Assembly (NCBI GenBank): GCA_963788125.1
Contig: CAWBFN010000002.1
Location: forward strand, 992,001-1,056,000
Direction of reading: 5' to 3'
DNA: 64,000 bases
DNA from: Bog-473 sp963788125
GTDB taxonomy: Bacteria > Actinomycetota > Acidimicrobiia > Acidimicrobiales > RAAP-2
In this document: piece after piece, positions 16,202 through 24,682 of the stretch
How the letters are laid out: the number at the start of each line of letters is the position of its first letter
How positions within the stretch are numbered: the first letter of the stretch is position 1
Made by a program: the position numbers and the translations under genes
The notes under the pieces: model-generated
What the model was told of the DNA's origin: nothing
Databases searched by the model: none
The model's input: only the letters and a program-made list of their open reading frames with translations

Positions 16202-16750
16202 ATGGGGACAAAGCGGCCCACGAAGCGGGGCATCTCGCTGTTTCGAGCCAAGGACGCGGTGAACCTCGAGGACACCGATTTCATGTCGGCCCCCGAGATG
16301 TCGCCCGATACGGCGGCGGCCATGACCGCATGCTTTGCGGCGGGTATGGGGACGGGGGCCCAGACCAAGGTGGTGCTGCGCCAGAGCGAAGCCGAAGGTG
16401 GGTTCAGCCTCGTGACCATATGGCTCAAGCCGGGCTTCCCGCTGCCGCGCCACACCCACGATGCCGACTGCCTCTACTACGTGCTCAGCGGCACGGCGGT
16501 CATGGGGCGCCAGACCCTGCGCGTCGGGGACGGCTTCTTCGTCCCCAAGGATGCCCCCTACCAGTACAGCGGGGGCCCCGACGGCGCCGAGGTCCTCGAG
16601 ATACGCCGCGGCGTGGAGAGCTTCGACATGCAGATCTCCGACGTGACCCCCGAGAGCGTCAGCGCCATGCTCGAACTGACCGAGGCCCGGCGCGACCAGT
16701 GGGAGCGCATGGACGTGAGCCCCACCACGGCGGCCAACGTCGCCCGGTAG
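16202..16750 (+). CDS. Cupin-domain protein
   Basis: This 182-residue protein has one cupin barrel at roughly residues 65-140. Motif 1 has the metal-ligand pattern PRHTHDADCLYYVLSGTAVMG, and motif 2 follows in GDGFFVPKDAPYQY. The rest is helical. Cupins of this size are often dioxygenases, isomerases or regulators, so no function is assigned. ATG 16202 follows the aldo/keto reductase by 24 bases on the same strand, suggesting one transcript. The C-terminus ends just before the SOS-regulated operon. Confidence 0.8.
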   Translation: MGTKRPTKRGISLFRAKDAVNLEDTDFMSAPEMSPDTAAAMTACFAAGMGTGAQTKVVLRQSEAEGGFSLVTIWLKPGFPLPRHTHDADCLYYVLSGTAVMGRQTLRVGDGFFVPKDAPYQYSGGPDGAEVLEIRRGVESFDMQISDVTPESVSAMLELTEARRDQWERMDVSPTTAANVAR

Positions 16751-16822
16751 CTCTAGAAGCTCTAGACGGGGCCGATGTCGGCCGTGATGGGGTCGACTGG
16801 ACGAGGGCCGGGGTCTTCTCTG

Positions 16823-16843
16823 TAGAGTACGAACATATGTTCG
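16823..16843 (+). promoter_or_regulatory. LexA (SOS) box and -10 element overlapping the imuA' start codon
   Basis: CGAACATATGTTCG (16830-16843) is a perfect palindrome and fits the Gram-positive/actinobacterial LexA box CGAACRNRYGTTYG at every position. The ATG of imuA' (16837-16839) lies in its centre. TAGAGT (16823-16828) is a plausible -10 element whose transcript would start at about 16835-16837, giving a leaderless mRNA. LexA bound here would cover both the transcription and translation starts. Confidence 0.85.
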
Positions 16844-17535
16844 CTTTCACTCCACGGAAGGTACCGGTCGGGCTGGCCGACCGGGTCCGACCGACCACGC
16901 CGGTGGCCGGCCGCCTGTTGCCGGTGCCGGTGCCGCTGGCCCCCCTCTTCCCCGATGGGGCATTGCGGCGAGGGACCACGACCACGGTGGCGGGTCTGCC
17001 CGGCCATGGTGCGACCACGCTGGCACTGGCTCTGCTGGCGGCGGCGTCGCAGTCCGGGAGCTGGTGTGCCGCGGTCGGCCTCTCCGACCCCGGGGTGGTG
17101 GCGGCAGCCGAGCTCGGCATCGACCTGCGTCGGGTGGTCTTCGTGCCGCATCCGGGTAGCGGGTGGGCCGGGGCGGCGGGAGATCTGCTGCCCGGCGTCG
17201 ACGTCGTCCTGGTGCGCCCGCCCGGCCGGGCCCGCCAGACGGCGGCCCGGCACCTGAGCGCGCGGGCCCGGGAGCGCCAGGCCGCGCTGGTGGTGCTGGT
17301 CGAGCACGTCGGCGACTGGCCCGAAGGGGGTGACCTGGCCCTGTCGGTGGGAGCGATCGAGTGGGAAGGGATCGGCCGGGGGCACGGGCACCTGCAGGGC
17401 CGGCGGGCCCAGGTCCGGGTGGGTGGACGGCGGTCGGCCGGCCGGGCCATGGAGTGCTCGTTCTGGCTTCCCGCCGGCTCGGGGGCGGTGGCGGTGGCGG
17501 GGCCCGGGCCCGAGCCCGGGCCCGAGGCGGCCTGA
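16837..17535 (+). CDS. imuA': ImuA' mutasome accessory protein (RecA/SulA-like)
   Basis: This 232-residue protein is RecA-like in its central beta-sheet, and its P-loop region reads VAGLPGHGATTLALALL. The Walker A lysine is replaced by alanine, so ATP hydrolysis is doubtful. The length suits actinobacterial ImuA', and the two genes downstream are ImuB and DnaE2, the standard mutasome order. The family bridges ImuB and the polymerase during SOS mutagenesis. The start codon lies inside a perfect LexA box with no ribosome-binding site, consistent with a leaderless, LexA-repressed transcript. The C-terminal 20 residues are a low-complexity Gly/Pro/Ala tail. Confidence 0.85.
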   Translation: MFAFTPRKVPVGLADRVRPTTPVAGRLLPVPVPLAPLFPDGALRRGTTTTVAGLPGHGATTLALALLAAASQSGSWCAAVGLSDPGVVAAAELGIDLRRVVFVPHPGSGWAGAAGDLLPGVDVVLVRPPGRARQTAARHLSARARERQAALVVLVEHVGDWPEGGDLALSVGAIEWEGIGRGHGHLQGRRAQVRVGGRRSAGRAMECSFWLPAGSGAVAVAGPGPEPGPEAA

Positions 17536-17543
17536 GTGAGGCG

Positions 17544-18638
17544 ATGGAACTGGAACGGTTGGTGGTCGTCTGGTGTCCCGAACTTCAGCAAGAAGGGGCA
17601 CGCGGAGAGGAAGCACGGCGCTTCGTGCACGTGGTCGCCCGCACCGGAGAGCTGTGTCCCTGGGCTCATCCCATCCGGCTCGGGGTCTGTGCCCTGCCCG
17701 CACGCGGGCCGGCCCGCTTCTTCGGCGGAGAGGAGATGGTTGTGTCCCGCCTGGTCGAGGCCGTGGGGGAGGACGTCCACGTCGGGGTGGCCGACGGGCT
17801 GTTCGCTGCGGTTCTGGCCGCCCGGGCCCAGCTGATCGTCCCGGCCGGGGAGGTGCGCCAGTTCCTGGCACCCTGGTCGGTGGCCACCCTGGCCCGCCCC
17901 GACTTGGCCGTCACCCTGCAGCGCCTCGGTGTCACCACGCTGGGGCAGTTCGCCGCCCTGCCGTCACCGCATGTCTCGGATCGCTTCGGGGCCGACGCCG
18001 CCGCAGCCCACCTGGTGGCCCGGGGCGAGAGCGGTGAGCTGGCGGGCATCCGTGACCGATCCATTGAACGGCGCCTGCGCGTCGCCCGTGGTGAGGACCC
18101 CGACCGAGGGTCCGAGCCGCCGCCCACCCAACCGGGTTTCTTCGGCGGGGCATCGGCCGGGGACAGGCGGGCCGCCCTCTCCTTCGCCCGGGTGCAGGGC
18201 AGGTTGGGCATCGAGGCCGTGTTGTTGGGGCGGATCCGAGGAGGGCGCGACCCGGCGGAACAGGCGGCGATGGTTCCGTGGGGAAGCCCGGAGGCCGGGA
18301 CGGCCGGGGTGGGCAGTGCACCGTGGCCCGGACGGTTGCCACCCCCTTCCCCCACCGAGGTGCTCCGGTCGCCCCGGCGGGTCGAGGTGATCGACGACGC
18401 CGGGGCGGCGTGCGGGGTGAGCGGGCGGGGGCTGCTCAACGGTGAGCCGGCCCGGCTGTCGGTCGAAGGCGGCCCCTGGCAGGCCATCACGGCGTGGGCC
18501 GGCCCGTGGCCGGTGACCGAGCGTTGGTGGTCGACGCGCCGGCGTCGGGCCCGGGTGCAGGTGGTGACGGCCGACGGGGTGGCTCGGCTGCTCTGCGCCG
18601 AGCGGGCGCAGTGGTGGATCGAGGCGCTCTATGACTGA
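17544..18638 (+). CDS. imuB: ImuB, catalytically inactive Y-family polymerase-like mutasome protein (short form)
   Basis: This 364-residue protein recognisably carries ImuB motifs: VCALPARGPARFFGGEE, the helix-hairpin-helix region LGVTTLGQFAALP, and the C-terminal QPGFFGG...VPWG...WPGRLPPPSP...AWAGPWPVTERWW...WWIEALYD. Usual ImuB is about 500 residues. Compared from memory, two blocks look absent: the N-terminal palm/fingers part after LVVVWCPEL, and the little-finger region between ERRLRVARGE and EPPPTQPGFFGG. The beta-clamp and polymerase-recruiting C-terminal part appears intact. The start is 8 bases after the imuA' stop, and the 3' end overlaps dnaE2 by 8 bases. Confidence 0.82.
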   Translation: MELERLVVVWCPELQQEGARGEEARRFVHVVARTGELCPWAHPIRLGVCALPARGPARFFGGEEMVVSRLVEAVGEDVHVGVADGLFAAVLAARAQLIVPAGEVRQFLAPWSVATLARPDLAVTLQRLGVTTLGQFAALPSPHVSDRFGADAAAAHLVARGESGELAGIRDRSIERRLRVARGEDPDRGSEPPPTQPGFFGGASAGDRRAALSFARVQGRLGIEAVLLGRIRGGRDPAEQAAMVPWGSPEAGTAGVGSAPWPGRLPPPSPTEVLRSPRRVEVIDDAGAACGVSGRGLLNGEPARLSVEGGPWQAITAWAGPWPVTERWWSTRRRRARVQVVTADGVARLLCAERAQWWIEALYD

Positions 18639-21600
18639 GGCCTACGCCGAGCTGCACGCCCACTCGGGCTTCAGCTTTCTCGATGGCAGCAGCGATCCCG
18701 AAGAGCTGGTGGCCGAGGCCCACCGGTTGAAGCTGGCCGCGCTGGCCCTGACCGACCATCACGGCTTCTACGGCGTGGTGCGGTTTGCCGAGGCGGCCCG
18801 AGCCTGTGGTCTGCCGACCGTCTTCGGGACCGAGGTGACACTTTCGCCGGCCGGGCCCCGCACGGGTGAGCCCGACCCGCGCGGGGCCCACCTCGTCGTG
18901 CTGGCCCGAGATCCCGAGGGCTATGCCCGGCTCTCCACCGTGGTGGCCGAGGCCCATCTCGAGGGTGGGGAGAAGGGGCGCCCCCTCTTCACCCTCGACG
19001 CCTTGGCCGCGGCGGCACAGGACCATTGGCTGGTGCTCACCGGTTGCCGGAAGGGACCGGTGGCCGCCGCCCTGATGGAGGCGGGGCCCCGGGCGGCCTC
19101 CCGGGAGGTGGGGCGACTGGTGGAGGCGTTCGGGCGGCCCAATGTGGCGGTCGAGCTGTGGGACCACGGGGACCCGCTCGACACGGCCCGCAACGACGCC
19201 CTGGCTCTCCTGGCCGCCGAGTGGGGGCTCGACGCCGTCGCCACCAACAACGTGCACTACGCCACGCCGGGCGGGTTCCGTCTCGCCGCCACCCTGGCCG
19301 CCATCCGGGCCCGGCGTCCGCTGGCCGAGCTGGAGGGCTGGCTCCCCTCGGCCCCGTCGGCCTGCCTGCGCGGGGCGGGTGAGCAGCTCCGGCGCTTCGC
19401 CCGGTGGCCCGGAGTGGTCGAGCGGGCGGCCGAGCTGGGACGGGCCTGCGCCTTCGACCTGCGCCTGGTGGCCCCCCGGCTGCCCGACTTCCCGGTCCCG
19501 CAGGGTTCGGACGAACAGGGCTACCTGCGTCAACTGGTGACCCAGGGAGCGCTCGAGCGCTACGGCCCGCCCGACGACGAGCGGGTGCCCGGGGCGTGGT
19601 CCCAGATTGCGCACGAGCTCGAGGTCATCGGCGAGCTGGGGTTCGCCGGCTACTTCCTGGTCGTCTGGGACATCGCCCGGGTCTGTCGCCAGCTGAACAT
19701 CTACTGCCAGGGCAGGGGCTCGGCGGCGAACTCGGCCGTCTGTTACGCCCTCGGCGTCACCAACGTCGACGCCGTCGACCTCGGCCTCCTCTTCGAGCGC
19801 TTCCTGTCGCCGGCCCGGGACGGCCCGCCGGACATCGACGTGGACATCGAATCGAGCCGGCGCGAGGAGGTCATCCAGTACGTCTACGAGCGGTACGGGC
19901 GCCGCCACGCCGCGCAGGTGGCCAACGTCATCACGTATCGCCCCCGCTCGGCCGTGCGCGATGTGGGCAAGGCCTTCGGGTTCACCCCCGAGCAGGTGGA
20001 CGGGTGGGCGGCGGGGATCGACCGGGTCAACCGGGGGGCGGACGCGGTGCAGGCCGTGGGGGCGGCGGTCGACGGTGGGGGCGAGGTGATCCCACCCCTG
20101 GTGGCCCAGATGGCCGCCGAGGTGCTCGATCGCCCGCGCCACCTGGGCATCCACTCGGCGGGCATGGTGCTGTGCGACCGCCCGGTCACCCAGGTCTGCC
20201 CCGTGGAGTGGGGACGCATGCCCGGGCGCACCGTGCTGCAGTGGGACAAGGACGACTGTGCCGCCATCGGGCTGGTGAAGTTCGACCTGCTCGGGCTGGG
20301 GATGCTCGAGGCGCTCCACCGCATGGTCGACCTGGTGCGCTCCTTCTACGGGGTCACGGTCGATCTGGCCCAGTTGCCCCAGGAGCCCGAGGTCTACGAC
20401 CTCTTGTGCCGGGCCGACACCGTCGGGGTCTTCCAGGTCGAGAGCCGGGCCCAGATGGGGACCCTGCCCCGGGTCCAACCGCGGAACTTCTACGACCTGG
20501 CGATCGAGGTGGCCCTCATCCGGCCCGGTCCCATTCAGGGCCACGCCGTCAACCCCTACATCCGCCGCCGCCGGGGCGAGGAGGAGCCCACCTACCTGCA
20601 CCCGCTGCTCGAGCCCATTTTGAAGCGGACACTCGGTGTGCCCCTGTTCCAGGAGCAGCTGATGGAGATGGCGGTGGCGGTGGCCGGTTTCAGTGCGGCG
20701 GAGGCCGACGAGCTGCGCCAGGCCATGGCCGCCAAGCGCTCGGCGGCGCGGATGGAGCGGCTGCGGGCCCGTTTCTACGAGGGCATGGCCAGGCGGGGAG
20801 TGGTGGGCGCGGTGGCCGATCAGATCTTCGCCGCCCTGGCCGCCTTCGCCAACTTCGGGTTCCCCGAGTCGCACTCGGTGTCGTTCGCGCACCTCGTGTA
20901 CTGCTCGAGCTGGCTCAAGCTCCACTACCCGGCGGCCTTCACCGCCGGCCTGCTCAACTCCCAACCCATGGGCTTCTGGTCCCCCCAGTCCCTGGTGGCC
21001 GACGCCCGCCGTCACGGGGTGACGGTGCGGCGCCCCCACGTCGACCGGTCGGAGGTGGGGGCCTCGCTGGAGGCCGGGTCGCCGGCGGGGGCGGGGGCGG
21101 GCCCGGCGGCGGCCCCGGCGCTGCGGTTGGGGCTGGCCTCGGTGCGCGGCGTGGGGGAGACGACGGCCGAGCGGATCGTGGCCGGCCGGCCCTGGGCCGG
21201 AGGTGAGGACCTGGTGCGCCGGGCCGGGGTGTCACGGGCACAGCTCGAGACGTTGGCCGCGGCGGGCGCGCTCGATACCGAGGAGCGGCCCACTGCCGCC
21301 TCCCGCCGCCGCTTGGTGTGGGCGGCCGGCGCGGCCGCGCAGGGGACCCCGGACCGGTTGCCCGGGATCGTGGTGGGCACCGAGGCGCCGCCCCTGCCCG
21401 AGCCGACCCTGTACGACTCCGTGGGCGACGACCTGTGGGCCTTGGGGCTCGCGCCCGAACGGACCGCCATGCACCTGGCCCGGGAGCGACTCGAGGCCAT
21501 GGGCGTGGTGGTGGCCCGGGATCTGCCCGCCTGCACCGATGGGGACCGGGTGTCGGTGGCCGGCGTGGTGACGCACCGCCAGCATCCCGAGACGGCGGGC

Positions 21601-21819
21601 GGCGCCGTCTTCGTCAACCTCGAGGACGAGACCGGCCATGTGAACGTGGTCTTCTCGCGCGGGGCCTGGGCGCGCTGGAAGCCGGTGGCCCGCCACTCGC
21701 CCGTGCTCCTCATCCGGGGCCGGCTCCAGCTGGCCCAGGGCACGGTCAACCTGACGGCCGAGCGGGTGGAGGCGCTGTCGGTGGGGACGTCCGTGCCGGC
21801 CAGCCGGGACTTCCGCTGA
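18631..21819 (+). CDS. dnaE2: Error-prone DNA polymerase III alpha subunit, DnaE2 (ImuC)
   Basis: This 1062-residue C-family polymerase is full length for DnaE2. The N-terminal PHP domain (AELHAHSGFSF, LTDHHGFYGV) spans about residues 1-210. The palm acids lie in PDIDVDIES (about residue 400) and in QWDKDDCAAIGLVKFD (about residue 535). A helix-hairpin-helix region (LASVRGVGETTAERI) and a C-terminal OB fold (VSVAGVVTHRQHPETAGG, about 970-1040) follow. It performs translesion synthesis with ImuA' and ImuB during the SOS response. It overlaps imuB by 8 bases, so translation is coupled. Confidence 0.96.
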   Translation: MTEAYAELHAHSGFSFLDGSSDPEELVAEAHRLKLAALALTDHHGFYGVVRFAEAARACGLPTVFGTEVTLSPAGPRTGEPDPRGAHLVVLARDPEGYARLSTVVAEAHLEGGEKGRPLFTLDALAAAAQDHWLVLTGCRKGPVAAALMEAGPRAASREVGRLVEAFGRPNVAVELWDHGDPLDTARNDALALLAAEWGLDAVATNNVHYATPGGFRLAATLAAIRARRPLAELEGWLPSAPSACLRGAGEQLRRFARWPGVVERAAELGRACAFDLRLVAPRLPDFPVPQGSDEQGYLRQLVTQGALERYGPPDDERVPGAWSQIAHELEVIGELGFAGYFLVVWDIARVCRQLNIYCQGRGSAANSAVCYALGVTNVDAVDLGLLFERFLSPARDGPPDIDVDIESSRREEVIQYVYERYGRRHAAQVANVITYRPRSAVRDVGKAFGFTPEQVDGWAAGIDRVNRGADAVQAVGAAVDGGGEVIPPLVAQMAAEVLDRPRHLGIHSAGMVLCDRPVTQVCPVEWGRMPGRTVLQWDKDDCAAIGLVKFDLLGLGMLEALHRMVDLVRSFYGVTVDLAQLPQEPEVYDLLCRADTVGVFQVESRAQMGTLPRVQPRNFYDLAIEVALIRPGPIQGHAVNPYIRRRRGEEEPTYLHPLLEPILKRTLGVPLFQEQLMEMAVAVAGFSAAEADELRQAMAAKRSAARMERLRARFYEGMARRGVVGAVADQIFAALAAFANFGFPESHSVSFAHLVYCSSWLKLHYPAAFTAGLLNSQPMGFWSPQSLVADARRHGVTVRRPHVDRSEVGASLEAGSPAGAGAGPAAAPALRLGLASVRGVGETTAERIVAGRPWAGGEDLVRRAGVSRAQLETLAAAGALDTEERPTAASRRRLVWAAGAAAQGTPDRLPGIVVGTEAPPLPEPTLYDSVGDDLWALGLAPERTAMHLARERLEAMGVVVARDLPACTDGDRVSVAGVVTHRQHPETAGGAVFVNLEDETGHVNVVFSRGAWARWKPVARHSPVLLIRGRLQLAQGTVNLTAERVEALSVGTSVPASRDFR

Positions 21820-21875
21820 CCGGCCCGCACGGCGTTCTTGACGGCGGCGAGCACGGCGCACCAGGGTGGATCGCC

Positions 21876-22907
21876 ATGGTCCGCCTGCTCTCCAACGTCG
21901 ATCCCGCGCTGCGGAGATGCTGGCATCCGGTGGCGCGGCCGTCCGAGGTGAACGAGCAACCCCGGAGGGTCATGCTCCTGGGCGAGCCCTGGGTGCTCTA
22001 CCGGGCCGACGGGCGCATCGTGGCCTTCACCGACCGCTGCCCCCATCGCCGGACGCCCCTGTCGCTCGGGCACTGCCAGGCGGGTGTGCTGCGCTGCGCC
22101 TATCACGGTTGGCGTTTCGACGCCGCCGGCGCCTGCGTGGAGATCCCCGCCCTCGGGCCCCGGGCGCCGTTGCCTCCCGCCGCCCGGCTCTCCCCTCCCG
22201 CCGGGCTGGTCGAGGCCCACGGCATCGTGTTCCTGGCTCCCGAGGACCCGATCGCGCCGCTCGGTTCGATACCCGAAGCCGATGACCCGTCGTTCGAGGC
22301 GGGGGAGCTCCCGACCATCGTGGCGCGCGCCTCGGCCGGGCTGTTGGCCGACAACTTCCTCGATGTGGCGCACTTCCCCTTCGTCCACACCGGGACCTTC
22401 GGCGCGACGGAGGAGGTGGAGGTGGCGCAGTATGCCGCCGCCCGCGACGGGTGGTCCTTCACCGTGTCCTTCGAGCATTCGTTCGCCAATCGGGAGGACC
22501 CGGGCGTGGCGGCGGGCGTGCGACCGTTGCTGCAGGCCCGCCGGCTGGCGTACCGGCTCAGTGCACCGTTCCACCTCCGGCTGCGGATCGACTTCCTCGA
22601 CGCCGGCGGGTCCAACGTGATCGGGTTCTTCATCCAGCCCGAGACGGCGGACTCGTGCCGCCTCTACACCACGCTGTGGCGAGACGACCTCTCCGGAGAC
22701 GCGGCGCGCCTGGCCGACGCCGTCGAGTTCGAGACGGCGGTGCTGCGGGAGGACCTGCGGATGCAAGAGGCGTTCTCCGAGCTGGTCCTGCCGCTGGCAC
22801 CGGGCGCCGAGGTCCACACCCGCGCCGACCGGGCGACACTGGAGCTGCGGCGCGTGCTGTCGGACCTCGTCGTGGCGGCGCAGGAGGCGGCCCGTGACCC
22901 GGGGTGA
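21876..22907 (+). CDS. Rieske [2Fe-2S] non-heme iron oxygenase, VanA-like
   Basis: This 343-residue alpha subunit of a ring-hydroxylating or O-demethylating oxygenase has the Rieske ligands C55-P-H57 and C74-A-Y-H77 (CPHRRTPLSLGHCQ...CAYHGW). The mononuclear iron site is DNFLDVAHFPFVH, with the bridging Asp and two His ligands. The single-domain layout and length resemble vanillate O-demethylase and related oxygenases. No reductase partner is adjacent, so electrons must come from elsewhere. Its end overlaps the upp start by 14 bases. The substrate is unknown. Confidence 0.88.
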   Translation: MVRLLSNVDPALRRCWHPVARPSEVNEQPRRVMLLGEPWVLYRADGRIVAFTDRCPHRRTPLSLGHCQAGVLRCAYHGWRFDAAGACVEIPALGPRAPLPPAARLSPPAGLVEAHGIVFLAPEDPIAPLGSIPEADDPSFEAGELPTIVARASAGLLADNFLDVAHFPFVHTGTFGATEEVEVAQYAAARDGWSFTVSFEHSFANREDPGVAAGVRPLLQARRLAYRLSAPFHLRLRIDFLDAGGSNVIGFFIQPETADSCRLYTTLWRDDLSGDAARLADAVEFETAVLREDLRMQEAFSELVLPLAPGAEVHTRADRATLELRRVLSDLVVAAQEAARDPG

Positions 22908-23544
22908 GGGCGTCACCTCGCTCACCGTGGTGGAGCATCCGATCCTGGCCCACCGGGTGGCGGCGTTGCGCGACCGGCGCACCGATCGGGACTCGTTTCG
23001 CCGGCTGGTGGCGGAGATCACCCGGTTCTTGACCTACGAGGCGCTGCGCGATCTGGGCACGGTCGAGGTCACCGTCGACACGCCCGTCGCCGAGGGCGCG
23101 CCGGCCCGCCGGGTGAGCGAGGAGATCCTGGTGGTACCGGTGCTCCGGGCCGGCCTGGGAATGGTCCAGGCCATTCAAGAGGTCGTCCCGTTGACCGAGG
23201 TCGCCCACGTCGGTCTGCGGCGCGACGAGGTGACGTTGCGGTCGGAGGTCTACCTCAACCGGCTCCCGGCGGATCTGCGCGGCCGGCGGGTCATCGTGTG
23301 CGATCCGATGCTGGCCACCGGAGGCTCACTCGTGCAGGTGTGCGACATGGTGACCGGACGCGGCGCCCGGGAGGTGATGGTCCTGTGCGTCATCGCCTCG
23401 AGGTACGGCATCGAGGCCTTCGTGGCCGCACACGCCGCGGTGCGGCTGTTCTGCGCCGCGGTGGACCCCGAGCTCAACGGGGCGGGCTACATCGTGCCCG
23501 GTCTGGGCGACGCGGGGGACCGGCTCTTCGGCCCACCGGACTGA
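22894..23544 (+). CDS. upp: Uracil phosphoribosyltransferase
   Basis: This 216-residue UPRTase, full length for the family, converts uracil and PRPP to UMP. Visible features are the N-terminal VVEHPILAHRVAALRD, the VPVLRAGLGM flexible-loop region, the PRPP-binding VIVCDPMLATGGSL, and the uracil-binding C-terminus NGAGYIVPGLGDAGDRLFG. GTG 22894 overlaps the Rieske gene by 14 bases. The convergent neighbour encodes cytosine deaminase, whose product uracil is this enzyme's substrate, supporting a salvage role. Confidence 0.96.
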   Translation: MTRGEGVTSLTVVEHPILAHRVAALRDRRTDRDSFRRLVAEITRFLTYEALRDLGTVEVTVDTPVAEGAPARRVSEEILVVPVLRAGLGMVQAIQEVVPLTEVAHVGLRRDEVTLRSEVYLNRLPADLRGRRVIVCDPMLATGGSLVQVCDMVTGRGAREVMVLCVIASRYGIEAFVAAHAAVRLFCAAVDPELNGAGYIVPGLGDAGDRLFGPPD

Positions 23545-23571
23545 GCCGGGCGGTCAGAGCCCCGCCGGTCG

Positions 23572-24039
23572 TCAGAGGCCGATGTCCTCGTGCCAGAGCT
23601 CGGGGTGCTCGGCGATGAACGTCCCCAACAACTCCCGACACGCCGGGTCGTCGAGGACGAGGACCTCGGTCCCGTGCTCGGCCAGCCAGTCGTGGCCCCC
23701 GTGGAGGTTCTCCGACTCGCCGATGACCAGCGCACCGATCCCGAACTGGCGGACCAGGCCGCTGCAGTACCAGCACGGGGAGAGCGTGGTCACCATGACG
23801 CAGTCGGCGTAGTGACGCCGGCGTCCGGCGTTCCGGAAGGCGGCGGTCTCGGCGTGGGTCGAGGGGTCCCCATCTTGGACCCTCCGGTTGCGCCCCCGGC
23901 CGAGCAGGGTCCCGTCGCGTCGGAACAGCGCGGCGCCGATCGGTATGCCACCCTCGTCCAGGCCGGTCCGGGCCTCCTCCAGCGCGACGGTCAGGTAGGC
24001 ACGGGCCACATCGTCGGTGAGCGGCTCATTTGCGGACAT
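23572..24039 (-). CDS. Cytosine deaminase, yeast Fcy1-type (zinc-dependent CDA fold)
   Basis: This 155-residue protein of the cytidine-deaminase superfamily has zinc ligands in THAETAAFRNAG (His and catalytic Glu) and LSPCWYCSGL (two Cys). The C-terminal LWHEDIGL closely recalls the NEDIGE end of yeast cytosine deaminase. This small type is unrelated to the large amidohydrolase CodA of E. coli. It would hydrolyse cytosine to uracil plus ammonia. The neighbours upp and an NCS1 permease complete a cytosine-uptake and salvage route. Guanine deaminase or tRNA deaminase are less likely given the C-terminus. Confidence 0.85.
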   Translation of the reverse strand: MSANEPLTDDVARAYLTVALEEARTGLDEGGIPIGAALFRRDGTLLGRGRNRRVQDGDPSTHAETAAFRNAGRRRHYADCVMVTTLSPCWYCSGLVRQFGIGALVIGESENLHGGHDWLAEHGTEVLVLDDPACRELLGTFIAEHPELWHEDIGL

Positions 24040-24065
24040 CGGGCGCTCCGGCGAGAGTCATGGGC

Positions 24066-24675
24066 ATGGCCGCCGATCGTACCTACGCCACCACAGTCGG
24101 GAGCCAGGCGGTCGAGCTGCCGCTGGTGGACCTCTCCGACGAGCTGACCATTGCCCTCCTGATCTCGCGTCGACCTCGGGGTGGCCTTTGCGGAAGTGGC
24201 GGGGCGTGAGCTGGCCGACCTGATGCGCCCCGCCGACCCCGAGATCGTGGTCTCGGTCGCCACCATGGGGATCCCGGTGGCCATCGAGGCCAGCCGCGCC
24301 CTGGGCCTCGACGACTACGTCATCTTGCACAAGACGCCCAAGATCCACCTGGGCGAGACCTGGTCGGAGCCCGTCACCTCCATCACGACCGGCGCCGCGC
24401 AACGGCTGCGCATGGACCCGGCCCGGGTCTCCGCCGTCAGGGGTCGCCGGGTGGCGGTGGTCGATGACGTCATCTCCACCGGCGCCTCCACCCTGGCGGC
24501 GCTGCGCCTCGTCCGGCGCACGGGGGCCGAACCGGTGGTGATCGGAACGCTGATGACCGAGGGATCGGGTTGGCGCAGCGCCCTGGGGACCGATGCCCAC
24601 CTGGTCCGCTCCCTCGGGTCGATGCCCCTCTTCGGTCCCGGGCCCGACGGCCAGCTGGTCGAGATCTGGGACTAG
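24066..24675 (+). pseudogene. Purine/pyrimidine phosphoribosyltransferase, interrupted by a single-base frameshift
   Basis: Two frames join into one phosphoribosyltransferase of about 200 residues. The first (from ATG 24066) reads to LTIALLIS. After one extra base near 24168 the second continues VDLGVAFAEVAGRELADLM and reaches VVDDVISTGASTLAAL, the PRPP-binding motif of adenine-phosphoribosyltransferase-like proteins. Removing one base restores a continuous family member. As given, the downstream part could only start at GTG 24181 (164 codons), without the N-terminus. It is either a recent pseudogene or a consensus error. Neighbours (cytosine deaminase, upp, NCS1 permease) suggest nucleobase salvage. 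Confidence 0.75.
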
Positions 24676-24682
24676 GGGCGCG

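Noticed and set aside
16747..16766. Direct repeat AGCTCTAG x2 after the cupin gene
   Set aside because: Two 8-bp copies near a stop codon could arise by chance, and they are outside the LexA/promoter elements.
17498..17532. GGGCCCGGGCCCGAGCCCGGGCCC-type palindromic run at the end of imuA'
   Set aside because: It lies inside the coding low-complexity tail (Gly-Pro-Glu-Pro) and is explained by codon bias rather than a terminator; imuB follows at once.
18487..21039. An 850-codon open frame antisense to dnaE2
   Set aside because: Antisense shadow of a fully recognisable polymerase; no domains or ribosome-binding site.
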